Part shown: piece by piece, positions 22,711 to 31,599 of the stretch
Position numbering within the stretch: position 1 is the first letter of the stretch
Layout of the letters: each line of letters begins with the position of its first letter
DNA from: Gemmatimonadota bacterium
Lineage (GTDB): Bacteria; Latescibacterota; UBA2968; UBA8231
Assembly: GCA_018672475.1 (NCBI GenBank)
Contig: JABHFS010000076.1
Location: 62,001-126,000, forward strand
Reading direction: 5' to 3'
Length of the DNA: 64,000 nucleotides
Notes under the pieces: generated by a model
The model's input: only the letters and a program-made list of their open reading frames with translations
Databases searched by the model: none
What the model was told of the DNA's origin: nothing
Made by a program: the position numbers and the translations under genes

Positions 22711-23532
22711 ATGGGCATATTGACAGAAGCGCACCGCGAGCATTTTGACGAGTGCGGCTATATGATTATTGAAGATGCGATACCGGTTGATCTTTGTGAT
22801 GCGGTAGTTGATGCCATTTTTTCTTTTCTGGAAATGGACCCGGAGAAACCAGATGAGTGGTATCGCCCGCCGCATAAACCCGGTGCCGGCATGGTCGAGA
22901 TGTATCAGCACCAGGCGATGTGGAATGTCTATCAGCACCCGCCGATTCATCAGATCTATAGCGAGGTGTATGGGACTGAGCGCATTTGGGTGCATCCGGA
23001 TCGGGTCAATATGAAACCGCCCCGGCACGACGATTATCCCGAGTGGGACCACAAGGGTATGTATCATTGGGATGCGGATACGTCGAAGTTGCCGGTGACG
23101 TTCGGCACGCAGGGGGTGTTGTATCTCACCGATACCGCCGATGATCAGGGCTCTTTCGTTTGTTGGCCGGGGGCGCATAAGTCGCTGATCGACGAGAAAG
23201 AGCCCTGGGTGCCGGAGATCGATCCCGAGCGTTTTGTGCAGGTGCCGGCTAAGGCCGGGTCGTTGCTGATATGGCATCGCGCGTTGCCGCACGGCAATGG
23301 CCGCAATACGTCCGACAAACCGCGCCTTGCGCAGTATATGAACTTCTACCCGGTGCCCGAGCCGATGGACGAGGCGCGTCGTAAGGAGCGCATAACGTTG
23401 TGGCGCGAGCGCAGGGCATTGGGCCGCGCCGCCTGGCCTGGAGATCCGCGCGGGTGGGAAGCTAAAAATTACGGACCGGCAGAGCTGACGGATATTGGGC
23501 GCAAGCTGCTCGGGCTCGACTTGTGGTCATAG
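22711..23532 (+). CDS. Phytanoyl-CoA dioxygenase (PhyH) family protein
   Basis: A non-haem Fe(II)/2-oxoglutarate-dependent dioxygenase. The facial triad is visible: His119 and Asp121 in MYHWDADTSK, and a distal histidine in LIWHRALPHGNGRN. The 2-oxoglutarate arginine is likely that of KPRLAQYMNF. The start at ATG 22711 follows GGGGAG; the frame is open to 22639 but the extra part is inside the inverted repeat region. It has 273 residues. PhyH relatives are strongly expanded in marine and sponge-associated lineages, and their substrates are mostly unknown. The gamma carbonic anhydrase gene follows 37 bases later on the same strand. Confidence 0.9.
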   Translation: MGILTEAHREHFDECGYMIIEDAIPVDLCDAVVDAIFSFLEMDPEKPDEWYRPPHKPGAGMVEMYQHQAMWNVYQHPPIHQIYSEVYGTERIWVHPDRVNMKPPRHDDYPEWDHKGMYHWDADTSKLPVTFGTQGVLYLTDTADDQGSFVCWPGAHKSLIDEKEPWVPEIDPERFVQVPAKAGSLLIWHRALPHGNGRNTSDKPRLAQYMNFYPVPEPMDEARRKERITLWRERRALGRAAWPGDPRGWEAKNYGPAELTDIGRKLLGLDLWS

Positions 23533-23569
23533 GCCCTTCACCGCGACACAACTATGCTAAAGAAATATC

Positions 23570-24103
23570 ATGAACCCAACGGATCTACCCGATCGTCTTT
23601 TTGCCGCCGACCCGCATATCCCCACCTCGACCTTTGTTGCTCCTGGCGCTCAGGTGTTGGGCGATGTGCGCTGTGGCGAAGAATCCTCCATCTGGTATAA
23701 TGCAGTGGCCCGCGGCGATATCAATCATATTGTGATTGGCGCGCGCAGCAATATACAGGACGGCTGTATTTTGCACGTTACCAATGACCTGCCCTGTATC
23801 GTTGGCGATGACGTCACGGTAGGGCATGGTGTTAATTTACACGCCTGCACCGTTGAAGAGGGCTGTCTGATCGGCATCGGCGCGATCGTGCTTTCTGGGG
23901 CGCATATCGGGCGTGGCAGCATCGTCGGCGCGGGGGCTGTCGTGCGCGAGAATGAAACGATCGACGCTTTTAGTCTGGTGGTCGGTGTGCCTGCGCGTCT
24001 GAATCGGGTTTTGCCCGAGGATACTTATGATACGCACTGCAAATGGGCGCAGAAGTATATCGCGCTGGCCGAGGCTCACCGTCGGCGTTTGTTGGGGGAT
24101 TGA
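23570..24103 (+). CDS. Gamma carbonic anhydrase family protein (YrdA-like)
   Basis: A left-handed beta-helix trimer protein with hexapeptide repeats throughout (VLGDVRCGEESSIWYNAVAR, LIGIGAIVLSGAHIG, IVGAGAVVRENETI). The metal-binding histidines of the gamma-CA group are visible in CILHVTND and VTVGHGVNLHACTV, and VVGVPARLNRVL is the standard capping helix lead-in. It has 177 residues, the usual length. The group includes true carbonic anhydrases and inactive relatives such as PaaY/YrdA, so activity is not certain. ATG 23570 is the only plausible start. Confidence 0.92.
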   Translation: MNPTDLPDRLFAADPHIPTSTFVAPGAQVLGDVRCGEESSIWYNAVARGDINHIVIGARSNIQDGCILHVTNDLPCIVGDDVTVGHGVNLHACTVEEGCLIGIGAIVLSGAHIGRGSIVGAGAVVRENETIDAFSLVVGVPARLNRVLPEDTYDTHCKWAQKYIALAEAHRRRLLGD

Positions 24104-24242
24104 GTCGGGGCACTCGCTACGTTGGGCAATCGTCTATAGTCGTTTATTGAGATGCCTGGCCGTTGATTTCCTGCAACACCGTTTTAACTCCTTCCACAAT
24201 CGCAAACCGGTCTGAACAACCTATCTTTTGTGATCTACGACA

Positions 24243-25196
24243 TCAATTCGCTCGCAAGTCTCGATGGGCCGCTTCCATTAGCAAGAAGAAAGCTTGGCCT
24301 TCGGTGGCGGTGCCCGGCGAGTTGAAATGCGGCGCTCCGCAGACGTCCTGTACAAAACCCAGATCATCGACCTTTTGTTGTGCGGTCTGTCTCATCTTGT
24401 CCGCAGCGGATACATAGTCCGTATCGAGCCATCCTGCAGCTATGCCACGATAAATCGCATAGGCCAGCATTTGTGCCAGGTTGGTTTCAATGAAGCTGCT
24501 CGGATCGTCGATCACATTGTGAAACAGGCCATCGTCCCGTTGGAAGCGCAGTATGGATTTAACGAGTGATTGCACTATCTCGATCAATTGGTCTCGCTCT
24601 CGTTGCATCTCACAGGGCAAGGCCGCGATCACTCTGACCATACCAGCCGCGGCCCAACCATTGCCCACGCCCCAGGCGGCTTTGCGGATAAATTCCTGTT
24701 TGTCCTCGTCCCACATATGGCTATAAAGCTGCTTGTCCGCATCCCAGAGCCGTCTGTGCATGCCTTTGATCTGTGTTACGGCGAGCGCGGGGTGGCCCGC
24801 TACGGCGAGAAAGGGCGGCACCATATACATCGAATCAATCCATAGCTGCTTGCCTTGCACGACGTGGGATAGTGTACCGTCTTCGGTTTTGGGCGCTTTG
24901 TGCAATAGATAGTCCAGCATTTTTTGCGATGCGTCTATTAATTGCTGATCGCCGGTCCACTCGGCTGCGGTAAACACGGCTTCCCCGGCCGCCGCCGGGT
25001 CGGTCACGCCCTGATCTGTATAGAGCACGCTGAGCCGTCCGTCTACATCTTGGCGCAGGACGGATTCTTTGGCCATCAAAACGACGAGTTCGCGATCGCC
25101 TAGTTCCAATAGTGCTTGTGCGGCGACCCCCTGTTCCCACGAGGCGCGCTGCATCGAGAGCATGGCTCTTTTTACATTCTCGATCGTTTTATGCAT
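24243..25196 (-). CDS. Glycoside hydrolase family 88/105 protein
   Basis: An (alpha/alpha)6-barrel unsaturated-uronyl hydrolase-like protein of the GH88/GH105 type. It removes the 4,5-unsaturated uronic acid left by polysaccharide lyases. Key segments: ASWEQGVAAQALLEL near the N-terminus, QLWIDSMYMVPPFLA with the presumed catalytic Asp, and AWGVGNGWAAAGMVR. The C-terminal TATEGQAFFLLMEAAH follows. It has 317 residues, slightly shorter than typical (about 350-370), and no signal peptide, so it is likely cytoplasmic. It diverges from the beta-propeller lactonase gene. Lyase-like genes elsewhere in the window (37 kb and 62 kb) could supply its substrate. Confidence 0.82.
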   Translation of the reverse strand: MHKTIENVKRAMLSMQRASWEQGVAAQALLELGDRELVVLMAKESVLRQDVDGRLSVLYTDQGVTDPAAAGEAVFTAAEWTGDQQLIDASQKMLDYLLHKAPKTEDGTLSHVVQGKQLWIDSMYMVPPFLAVAGHPALAVTQIKGMHRRLWDADKQLYSHMWDEDKQEFIRKAAWGVGNGWAAAGMVRVIAALPCEMQRERDQLIEIVQSLVKSILRFQRDDGLFHNVIDDPSSFIETNLAQMLAYAIYRGIAAGWLDTDYVSAADKMRQTAQQKVDDLGFVQDVCGAPHFNSPGTATEGQAFFLLMEAAHRDLRAN

Positions 25197-25336
25197 AGCA
25201 TATTCCTTTTATTGGCTAATCTATTGGTCTTGTGTATTTTTCGGTGCTTGCAAAGCAGACGAGTAGCAACAGATCGCGGTATACGTTGTCTGAGCAACTC
25301 TTGCACATTCACTCTGAACGACCATGGGAGCCGTCC

Positions 25337-26404
25337 ATGCCATCGCAAACCGTATATATTGGAACCTACACCGAAAAACTGCCTTTTGTCGACGGCAAAG
25401 CCGAGGGCATTTATGTCTACAGGCTCGACACCGATTCGGGTGAACTTACCCATCTCAGCACAGCTACTGGCCCTCGCAATCCCTCGTATCTCGCGATCGA
25501 TCGGCAAAAACGGTTTATCTACGCCGAGCAGGAAACGGAAGTTGACGACGATCCACGGGTACATGCCTTTGCCATTGTCGGCGACGAACTTCAGCCGCTC
25601 AACAGCCAACCAGCACACGGCGGTTTGCCCTGTCATATCATCGTCGACGCGACGGGCAAATGCGTCTTGAGCGCAAATTACGAGACCGGCAGCGTCGCCG
25701 TCTATCCAATCCAGGAAGATGGATCGCTCGGCGAAGCCTCCACTGTGATTCAGCATACCGGCTCGGGTAGCAGCCACGAACGCCAACTCGGCCCGCACGC
25801 CCATGCCGTGGCGTTGAACGCCGATAATAATCGACTATTTGTGCCGGACCTTGGCCTGGATCAAGTGCGCATATACAAATTCGATCCCAATACGGGTAAT
25901 CTGACGGCTAGCGATCCGGCTTTCGTTAAATTGCATACCGGTGCGGGCCCGCGCCACTTCATCTTTGACCCGACGGAACGGTACGCCTTCGTCCTAGGGG
26001 AGATGGATGCGACGATCACGGTATGCGCCCATCGTGATGGCTTGCTCAATCCACTACAAACGATCTCGACCTTACCGCCTGACAGTGCTGTTGGGCCTTC
26101 ATGTGCCGAAATTGCAATCACCGCTGACGGGCGTTTCGTCTACGCTTCCAATCGAGGCGATGATAGCATCGCCCGGTTCTCATTTGTCGACGGCCTGCTT
26201 ACGGCTCTTGGCCATACAGACACGCAGGGCAAGACGCCGCGCGATTTTGCCATTGACCCGACGGGTGCGTTCTTAATAGTTGGCAACCAGGACTCAGACA
26301 CGGTGGTTAGTTTCCGCATAAATGGCGAATCGGGAGATCTGGAACCAACGGGGCACATCGCTAGTGTGCCGAATCCAGTGTGTATTTTACCAGTGGAATT
26401 CTAA
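25337..26404 (+). CDS. Beta-propeller lactonase (YbhE/6-phosphogluconolactonase type)
   Basis: A seven-bladed beta-propeller of the lactonase family (Pgl-like), which hydrolyses 6-phosphogluconolactone or related sugar lactones. The family start is clear: QTVYIGTYTEKLPFVDGKAE then GIYVYRLDTDSGELTHLS. Blade repeats include GLPCHIIVDATGKCVLSANY, LGPHAHAVALNADNNRLFVP and GPRHFIFDPTERYAFVLGE. The start at ATG 25337 gives 355 residues, the family norm; the longer open frame upstream is non-coding. It is divergent from GH105, with about 140 bases between them that could hold both promoters. No export signal is visible. Confidence 0.9.
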   Translation: MPSQTVYIGTYTEKLPFVDGKAEGIYVYRLDTDSGELTHLSTATGPRNPSYLAIDRQKRFIYAEQETEVDDDPRVHAFAIVGDELQPLNSQPAHGGLPCHIIVDATGKCVLSANYETGSVAVYPIQEDGSLGEASTVIQHTGSGSSHERQLGPHAHAVALNADNNRLFVPDLGLDQVRIYKFDPNTGNLTASDPAFVKLHTGAGPRHFIFDPTERYAFVLGEMDATITVCAHRDGLLNPLQTISTLPPDSAVGPSCAEIAITADGRFVYASNRGDDSIARFSFVDGLLTALGHTDTQGKTPRDFAIDPTGAFLIVGNQDSDTVVSFRINGESGDLEPTGHIASVPNPVCILPVEF

Positions 26405-26565
26405 GCAATATTTTTCAAATTCCTATCAACATAATCTGCCTCAGGTTTGGCCAAGCGGTTAGCTCCGCTGCCCTACCGACTGATTAGCAGATGGTTAATG
26501 AACACTTTCTACATAAGAAATATTCAATAGAGAATGACAGAAGAATACGAAATTTGGAGCTATAG

Positions 26566-28005
26566 ATGAGCATCGCCGTCGAAGATCGGCGCGAACGACG
26601 CTGCGACGTGCTGGTCGTCGGCGCCGGGGCCGCAGGACTGTTCGCGGCATTGGCCGCGCGCGGCGCACTCGACCCGGACGCCGGAGAGGGGTTGCCAACG
26701 GGCCATGCTCCCGATGTAGTACTGCTCAACAACGAGGCGCGTCTTGGGCTCAAAATCCTGGTATCGGGCGGGGGGCGCTGTAATCTGACGAACGTCCAGG
26801 TCGATGAAAAAGATTACGAAAGCGATGCGCCGAGGGCGGTGAAGGGCCTGTTGCGCGGTTTTCCCGCTGCGGCGGTGCGCACTTTCTTTCGCGCGCGCGG
26901 TTGCCCCACCTACACCGAGCCTATGGGTAAAGTCTTTCCGCAGAGCGATAGCGCGGCGGACGTGCTCGGCACGCTATTGGGTGCGGTTGAGGCGGCGGGG
27001 ATTCCGCTCATCGCTCCCGCCGAGGTCACTCGATTGGATCCGCCGGTTTTGGCGGGTGAACGCTGGCTGGTTCGCTTGGGGGATGGTTCGCAATGGCAAC
27101 CTCAATGCGTAGTTATAGCCACGGGCGGCAAGAGTTTGCCGAAGACGGGCTCGCGCGGTTTCGGGTTGCAAGAATTAGAACGACTCGGTCATAGGATCAT
27201 CGCTCCGTTGCCGGCGCTCACGCCCCTGCTATTGCGCCGCGATGGGCCATTGGCCGGCCTCTCGGGTTTGACGGTGCCGGCTGTGCTGACGCTGGCACCG
27301 CGCGGGATGAAGCCCGAACAATTGGCCGGTACCCGTTTCCGCTCATTGGCCCGCGCCGCCGGTGGTTTGCTCGTTACCCACAAAGGCGCCACCGGGCCTG
27401 CGCCTTTCGATGTGAGTGGGGCTTGTGGTCGCGCTCAATTGGCCGGTGAAGATGTGGTGCTCTACGCCGACTTCTGGAGTCTTGTCGTTGACGATGGGCC
27501 TTGGCTCCCATATCGCGATCGCGATAAACAGCCCGGTGCGGCGCTAACACCGCTCTTGGCGCCACGCCCGCCGACAAGAGAGGCCTTCGAGCATCAGATA
27601 CGGGGGTTATTCGAACAGCGCGAGCGTATTCTCGGCACCGTGTTGGCGACGCGTCTGCCGCGCTCGTTGGTCGAGGCGCTGCTGCATGCGGCCAGAATCG
27701 ACTCCAACTACAAGGTCAAGCAGTTGGATGACCGCGACCGGGCGCGCTTGTATCTGGCGCTGACGCAAGTTGATCTTGGGCTCGCCGGCACTGAAGGATA
27801 TACCAAGGCGGAGGTCACCTCCGGGGGGGTGCCGCTCGGCGAATTTGACCGCCGGACACTGGAGAGCAAGCTCCTGCCGGGGTTGTATTGTTGCGGGGAA
27901 GTCGTTAATGTCACGGGGCGTTTGGGCGGTTTTAATTTTCAGTGGGCTTGGTCGAGCGGTTATGCTGCGGGTATCGCCGCTGCTAAGGCGAGGTTGGAAA
28001 GTTAA
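26566..28005 (+). CDS. NAD(P)/FAD-dependent oxidoreductase, BaiN/HI0933 family
   Basis: A flavoprotein of the HI0933/BaiN (aminoacetone oxidase-like) family. The dinucleotide motif is DVLVVGAGAAGLFAALAARG, and the hallmark GLKILVSGGGRCNLTN follows at about residues 60-76. VIATGGKSLPKTGSRGFG and TSGGVPLGEFDRRTLESK, with LGGFNFQWAWSSGYAAG at the end, complete the family signature. It has 479 residues, longer than the usual roughly 400, with an acidic insertion (RGALDPDAGEGLPTG) after the first strand. The physiological substrate of these proteins is mostly unknown. It stands in front of ychF with 166 bases between them. Confidence 0.9.
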   Translation: MSIAVEDRRERRCDVLVVGAGAAGLFAALAARGALDPDAGEGLPTGHAPDVVLLNNEARLGLKILVSGGGRCNLTNVQVDEKDYESDAPRAVKGLLRGFPAAAVRTFFRARGCPTYTEPMGKVFPQSDSAADVLGTLLGAVEAAGIPLIAPAEVTRLDPPVLAGERWLVRLGDGSQWQPQCVVIATGGKSLPKTGSRGFGLQELERLGHRIIAPLPALTPLLLRRDGPLAGLSGLTVPAVLTLAPRGMKPEQLAGTRFRSLARAAGGLLVTHKGATGPAPFDVSGACGRAQLAGEDVVLYADFWSLVVDDGPWLPYRDRDKQPGAALTPLLAPRPPTREAFEHQIRGLFEQRERILGTVLATRLPRSLVEALLHAARIDSNYKVKQLDDRDRARLYLALTQVDLGLAGTEGYTKAEVTSGGVPLGEFDRRTLESKLLPGLYCCGEVVNVTGRLGGFNFQWAWSSGYAAGIAAAKARLES

Positions 28006-28171
28006 TCACCGTGTTGCTAACGGCCCTGCGTTCTACCCTCCCGTACCTTACATTCTAACGTCTTATGAAGAAACTTATACTTTCACCTGAACTACGTGCG
28101 AGTTGCCGGCCATTGCGATTGCCGGACGGCCTGGCCGATCGGGAGAATGTCAAGCAAAGGAGAACGATTAA

Positions 28172-29266
28172 GTGGCGATCAATATCGGAATAGTCGGCCT
28201 GCCGAATGTGGGAAAATCTACGCTGTTCAACGCGCTTTCCGCGGCCGGAGCCGAGAGTGCCAATTTTCCTTTCTGTACCATCGAACCTAATGTCGGTGTC
28301 GTAGCGGTACCGGACGGGCGGCTGGACCAACTGGCCAAGATATTCACCTCGGAAAAGATCATCCCTACCAGTCTTGAGTTTGTCGATATCGCCGGCTTAG
28401 TCAAAGGCGCGTCAGAAGGTGAAGGTTTGGGCAATCAGTTTCTCGGTAATATCCGCGAATGCAATGCCATTGCCCATGTCGTGCGCTGTTTTGATGACGA
28501 CAATATCGTGCATGTCGACGGGTCGGTGGACCCTTTGCGAGATAGCGAAGTTATTGATACCGAACTCGGTCTGGCGGATCTGGCCAGCGTCGAAAAACGC
28601 ATGAACCGCACGAGCAAGATGGCGCGGTCCGGCGATAAGGACGCGCGTGCGGATATGGAGATTTTAGAGCCGCTCCTCGCGCATCTCAACGAGGGCAAGC
28701 CCGTGCGATCGATGGAACTAGCTGACGACCAGCGTTTGCGCATCAGCGATATGCACCTGCTGACAGACAAGCCGGTCATGTATCTGGCGAATATTTCCGA
28801 GGCGGACGCCGTCAATCCAGATGCCAACCCGCACGTGCAAAAGCTCAAAGAGGCGGTGGCCGGGGCTCCGGTCATCTGTATGAGCGCGGCGATCGAAGCC
28901 GAGATCTCACAGCTCGAAGAAGAGGAACAGCGAGAATATCTCGAATCTCTGGGCTTGAGTGAGTCGGGTTTGGACAAGGTCATCCGCGAAGGGTATAAGC
29001 TGCTCGACCTGATCACTTATCTTACGGCCGGTCCCAAAGAAACCAGGGCCTGGACCGTCAAGCGCGGCTCTAGTGCGCCCGAAGCTGCAGGGGTCATCCA
29101 CACGGATTTCCAGCGGGGGTTTATCAAAGCCGAGGTCATTAAATTCGATGACTTCGTTTCGTTGGGTAGTGAGGTCGCGGTAAAAGCCGCCGGTAAATTG
29201 CGGATTGAAGGTAAGGAGTACACGGTCGTAGACGGAGACGTGATGCACTTTCGTTTCAATGTTTAG
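28172..29266 (+). CDS. ychF: Ribosome-associated ATPase YchF/Obg-like
   Basis: The universally conserved Obg-like P-loop ATPase YchF (OLA1), implicated in ribosome association and redox stress response. Walker A is [18 protein letters not shown], followed by [18 protein letters not shown] and Walker [19 protein letters not shown]. The guanine-specificity motif NKxD is replaced by YLANISEAD, as in YchF, explaining its ATP preference. The C-terminal TGS domain is seen in [16 protein letters not shown]. It has 364 residues. The start is GTG 28172 with AAAGGAGAA upstream. An unknown gene starts only 16 bases after its stop. Confidence 0.97.
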   Translation: MAINIGIVGLPNVGKSTLFNALSAAGAESANFPFCTIEPNVGVVAVPDGRLDQLAKIFTSEKIIPTSLEFVDIAGLVKGASEGEGLGNQFLGNIRECNAIAHVVRCFDDDNIVHVDGSVDPLRDSEVIDTELGLADLASVEKRMNRTSKMARSGDKDARADMEILEPLLAHLNEGKPVRSMELADDQRLRISDMHLLTDKPVMYLANISEADAVNPDANPHVQKLKEAVAGAPVICMSAAIEAEISQLEEEEQREYLESLGLSESGLDKVIREGYKLLDLITYLTAGPKETRAWTVKRGSSAPEAAGVIHTDFQRGFIKAEVIKFDDFVSLGSEVAVKAAGKLRIEGKEYTVVDGDVMHFRFNV

Positions 29267-29282
29267 ATAAGGGAGTAATCGC

Positions 29283-30653
29283 ATGAAACTTTGGATGGAT
29301 ATACAGCGAGATCTTGAAGGCGTGATGTACGATCACGAACGGATCCTTGACGCGTGGCATGCGGGCGGCGTTGACGGCGTTGTCTTTGGGCCGCTAGTCT
29401 TCGGCCAAGCGAAGTTGTCACAAAATGCGCAGTCGCTGCCTTCTGACGGGCTGGTGGCGCCGACCTATGATCCCAATCCGGCGGTTTACAAGCGCCTCGG
29501 CGTCGAAGCGCCAGCTTCGCCAGAACACAAGTTGCCGGAAAAACGGGCTCTGCTCGAAAAGACCATGAACGCCACAAAAGACCGCGGCATGCAAGTCTAT
29601 ATCATGTATGCCGACGGCGGTTCCGGCCCAGGTGGCCCCGGCCACCATTTACACGATCCACAGACGACGGCGTCGCGCGTCGCCCGCATGGTCGACACGC
29701 TCGAGCATTATCCGATGGCCGACGGTGTGGTGATGGACGGTCCCGAATGGGGCTATGAGATGGCACCGCACCATATGAACCACCGCTCCTATTTCTTCAA
29801 CGACTTGCCAGAATCGGTGGCGCCGATGGCTAAAGACCTCGGTTACGACTATGCCGCGATGGTCGCCGCCAAAGATCGCTTATTGGCGTTGTTTCACAAT
29901 CTGGACCCGAAACGCATCCGCTCCAACGCACGCGGCGGTCTGATGGGTGCCTATCACATGCTCGGTGCCGATGCCGATCTGATGTCGTGGTTGTCGTTCC
30001 GCACGGAAAGTCTGACGCGCAACTTTCGCCAGATGCGCGAAGGCGTCGCCGCAAATCTGGACCGCCCGGTGCGCATGGGCTGCGGCCCGCGATCGGCGGC
30101 TTTTGCACCTTTGTGTGGCTACGACTTCGTCGATCTCGCCGAGTTTATGGATTTTTTATTGCCCAAGCACTACTTCTTCCACCGTGGCTTCGATGGTTTC
30201 ATCGGCACGGTGTATCGCTATTCGCAGACCTTGATCGAGTGGAACCCTAGTCTCACGGTTGCCGATACGCTCGAAGTTGTGCAGGCGATGTTCGGTATCA
30301 TTTTGCCTGGGGTCGATGATGATATGCTCGACTTTGAGAGTGCGCTGAGCCCGGAGTTTTTCGAGCAGGTGGTCACGCAGGAAACGAAGCGGGCTATCGC
30401 TGCCGTCGACGATCCTGAGCGCATCGTGCCCTGGCTGGATACGGGGCGTTTTCCGCACGACGGCGATCCGATGAGCGCGCGAGACTTGAAAATGCTGCTC
30501 GATTCAGCCGAAGCAGCGGGTTTGAAGCGCTTCAACTACCACCATCAGGGCAATCTGAGCCCAGGTGAATGGGGGGTGATCAGCGACAAATGCGGCACGC
30601 GTTGGGATCCGCGCACCAGCGATTGGGAGCCACCGGACGAGCTGGTATTATAA
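29283..30653 (+). CDS. Uncharacterised protein, possible TIM-barrel glycoside hydrolase-like
   Basis: I do not recognise a named family. The 456-residue protein has no signal peptide and begins MKLWMDIQRDLEGVMYDHER. Alternating strand and helix segments with C-terminal acidic strand ends (GVVMDGPEWGYEMA, RIRSNARGGLMGAY, DFVDLAEFMDFLLPKHYF, GIILPGVDDDML, GLKRFNYHHQGNL) suggest a TIM barrel like those of uncharacterised glycosidases. Many Trp, His and Tyr residues at strand ends would suit a sugar-binding cleft. A GGGAG site precedes ATG 29283, 16 bases after ychF. It leads a run of carbohydrate-related plus-strand genes. The function is open. Confidence 0.65.
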   Translation: MKLWMDIQRDLEGVMYDHERILDAWHAGGVDGVVFGPLVFGQAKLSQNAQSLPSDGLVAPTYDPNPAVYKRLGVEAPASPEHKLPEKRALLEKTMNATKDRGMQVYIMYADGGSGPGGPGHHLHDPQTTASRVARMVDTLEHYPMADGVVMDGPEWGYEMAPHHMNHRSYFFNDLPESVAPMAKDLGYDYAAMVAAKDRLLALFHNLDPKRIRSNARGGLMGAYHMLGADADLMSWLSFRTESLTRNFRQMREGVAANLDRPVRMGCGPRSAAFAPLCGYDFVDLAEFMDFLLPKHYFFHRGFDGFIGTVYRYSQTLIEWNPSLTVADTLEVVQAMFGIILPGVDDDMLDFESALSPEFFEQVVTQETKRAIAAVDDPERIVPWLDTGRFPHDGDPMSARDLKMLLDSAEAAGLKRFNYHHQGNLSPGEWGVISDKCGTRWDPRTSDWEPPDELVL

Positions 30654-30790
30654 CCGACGGCCATAGTTTTTTATTGCAGGATATCGGTCGAACTGTCGGT
30701 TTGTTTTGGCAGAGATAATAGAATGTTCCTTCTGTATGGACCAAGGGGCTCGGTGCGGTCCAGAATCGCTGCGATTCAGGGGGGAGAGAT

Positions 30791-31579
30791 ATGTATCAAG
30801 AAGCAAAATTGCACTATGAGGAACAGGGTTTTTGCTTCTCCCCGATTATCTATGACGAAGAGTCTATCGCCCGTGCGGTAAAGCACCAGGATCTTGTAAT
30901 CTCTGGCCACTACGAAACCGGTGTCGCCCCACGCAGTCCTTTTGATTCTGCAGAAGCGACACGGGGGGGAATCGTAAAAGTCGATTCTTCCCATCGCGCA
31001 GATCTTACTATCCGTGAGTTTGTGTCAAATTCGAATCTTGGGAAGTGGGCTGCCGCGATTACCGGTGCGCAAGCGGTGCAAATATGGGCTGTGCAGTTGT
31101 TGGTCAAACCCGGCTTAGGCGCGGACGAGTCGAAAGTGGGTTGGCATCAGGATCGCAATTACTGGGGACCCTGGGAAGAGGATAGTGAACTTTTCACAGC
31201 TTGGGTGCCTCTGACGGATGTGCAGGAAGATTGTGGGCCGATGGTCTATATTAGCGGTTCGCACAAATGGGGCTTTTTGAACCAGGGCAATTTCTTCGAT
31301 ACAACGCACGGCTCTTTTCAGGATACGGTACAGATACCGGATGACAGCGATTTTGCCGCGATACCGGTGCTGCTCAATGCTGGACAGGTCGCGTTTCATC
31401 ACAAGCTGACCTTTCACGGAAGTCATCCCAATACATCCGGCCGTCCTCGTCGGAGTTTTGCCATTCATATGCGAACGGAAAAATCCTGGCCGAAGAAAGG
31501 TGAGGAGAGCGTATATACCGCTGACCTCACAGATCACGATATGAATCCGGTGATTTACGGTACCGAGCTTCCGTTTTAG
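30791..31579 (+). CDS. Phytanoyl-CoA dioxygenase (PhyH) family protein, second copy
   Basis: A second Fe(II)/2-oxoglutarate oxygenase, of 262 residues. His119 and Asp121 lie in KVGWHQDRNYWGPW, and the distal histidine in KLTFHGSHPNTSGRPRRSFA, where an arginine can hold 2-oxoglutarate. Other family blocks are FTAWVPLTDVQEDCGPMVYI and SGSHKWGF. It differs clearly from the copy near 23 kb in length and in the substrate-side segments, so it is not a recent duplicate. GGGGAG precedes the ATG. The next gene starts 20 bases later. The operon context suggests oxidation of a sugar-linked or lipid substrate, but none can be named. Confidence 0.88.
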   Translation: MYQEAKLHYEEQGFCFSPIIYDEESIARAVKHQDLVISGHYETGVAPRSPFDSAEATRGGIVKVDSSHRADLTIREFVSNSNLGKWAAAITGAQAVQIWAVQLLVKPGLGADESKVGWHQDRNYWGPWEEDSELFTAWVPLTDVQEDCGPMVYISGSHKWGFLNQGNFFDTTHGSFQDTVQIPDDSDFAAIPVLLNAGQVAFHHKLTFHGSHPNTSGRPRRSFAIHMRTEKSWPKKGEESVYTADLTDHDMNPVIYGTELPF

Positions 31580-31599
31580 CACAAATAGGATGATCGCGA

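Noticed and set aside
24104-24242. In-frame continuation after the GH105 stop (SDRFAIVEGVKTVLQEINGQ on the minus strand)
   Set aside because: It looks somewhat coding but is only about 30 codons, has no family match I know and no start codon; not enough to call a gene or read-through.
26440-26510. tRNA-like stretch GGCCAAGCGGTTAGCTCCGC resembling a Ser/Leu/Tyr D-arm
   Set aside because: No acceptor stem, T-arm with TTCGA or anticodon stem can be completed around it, so no tRNA was called.
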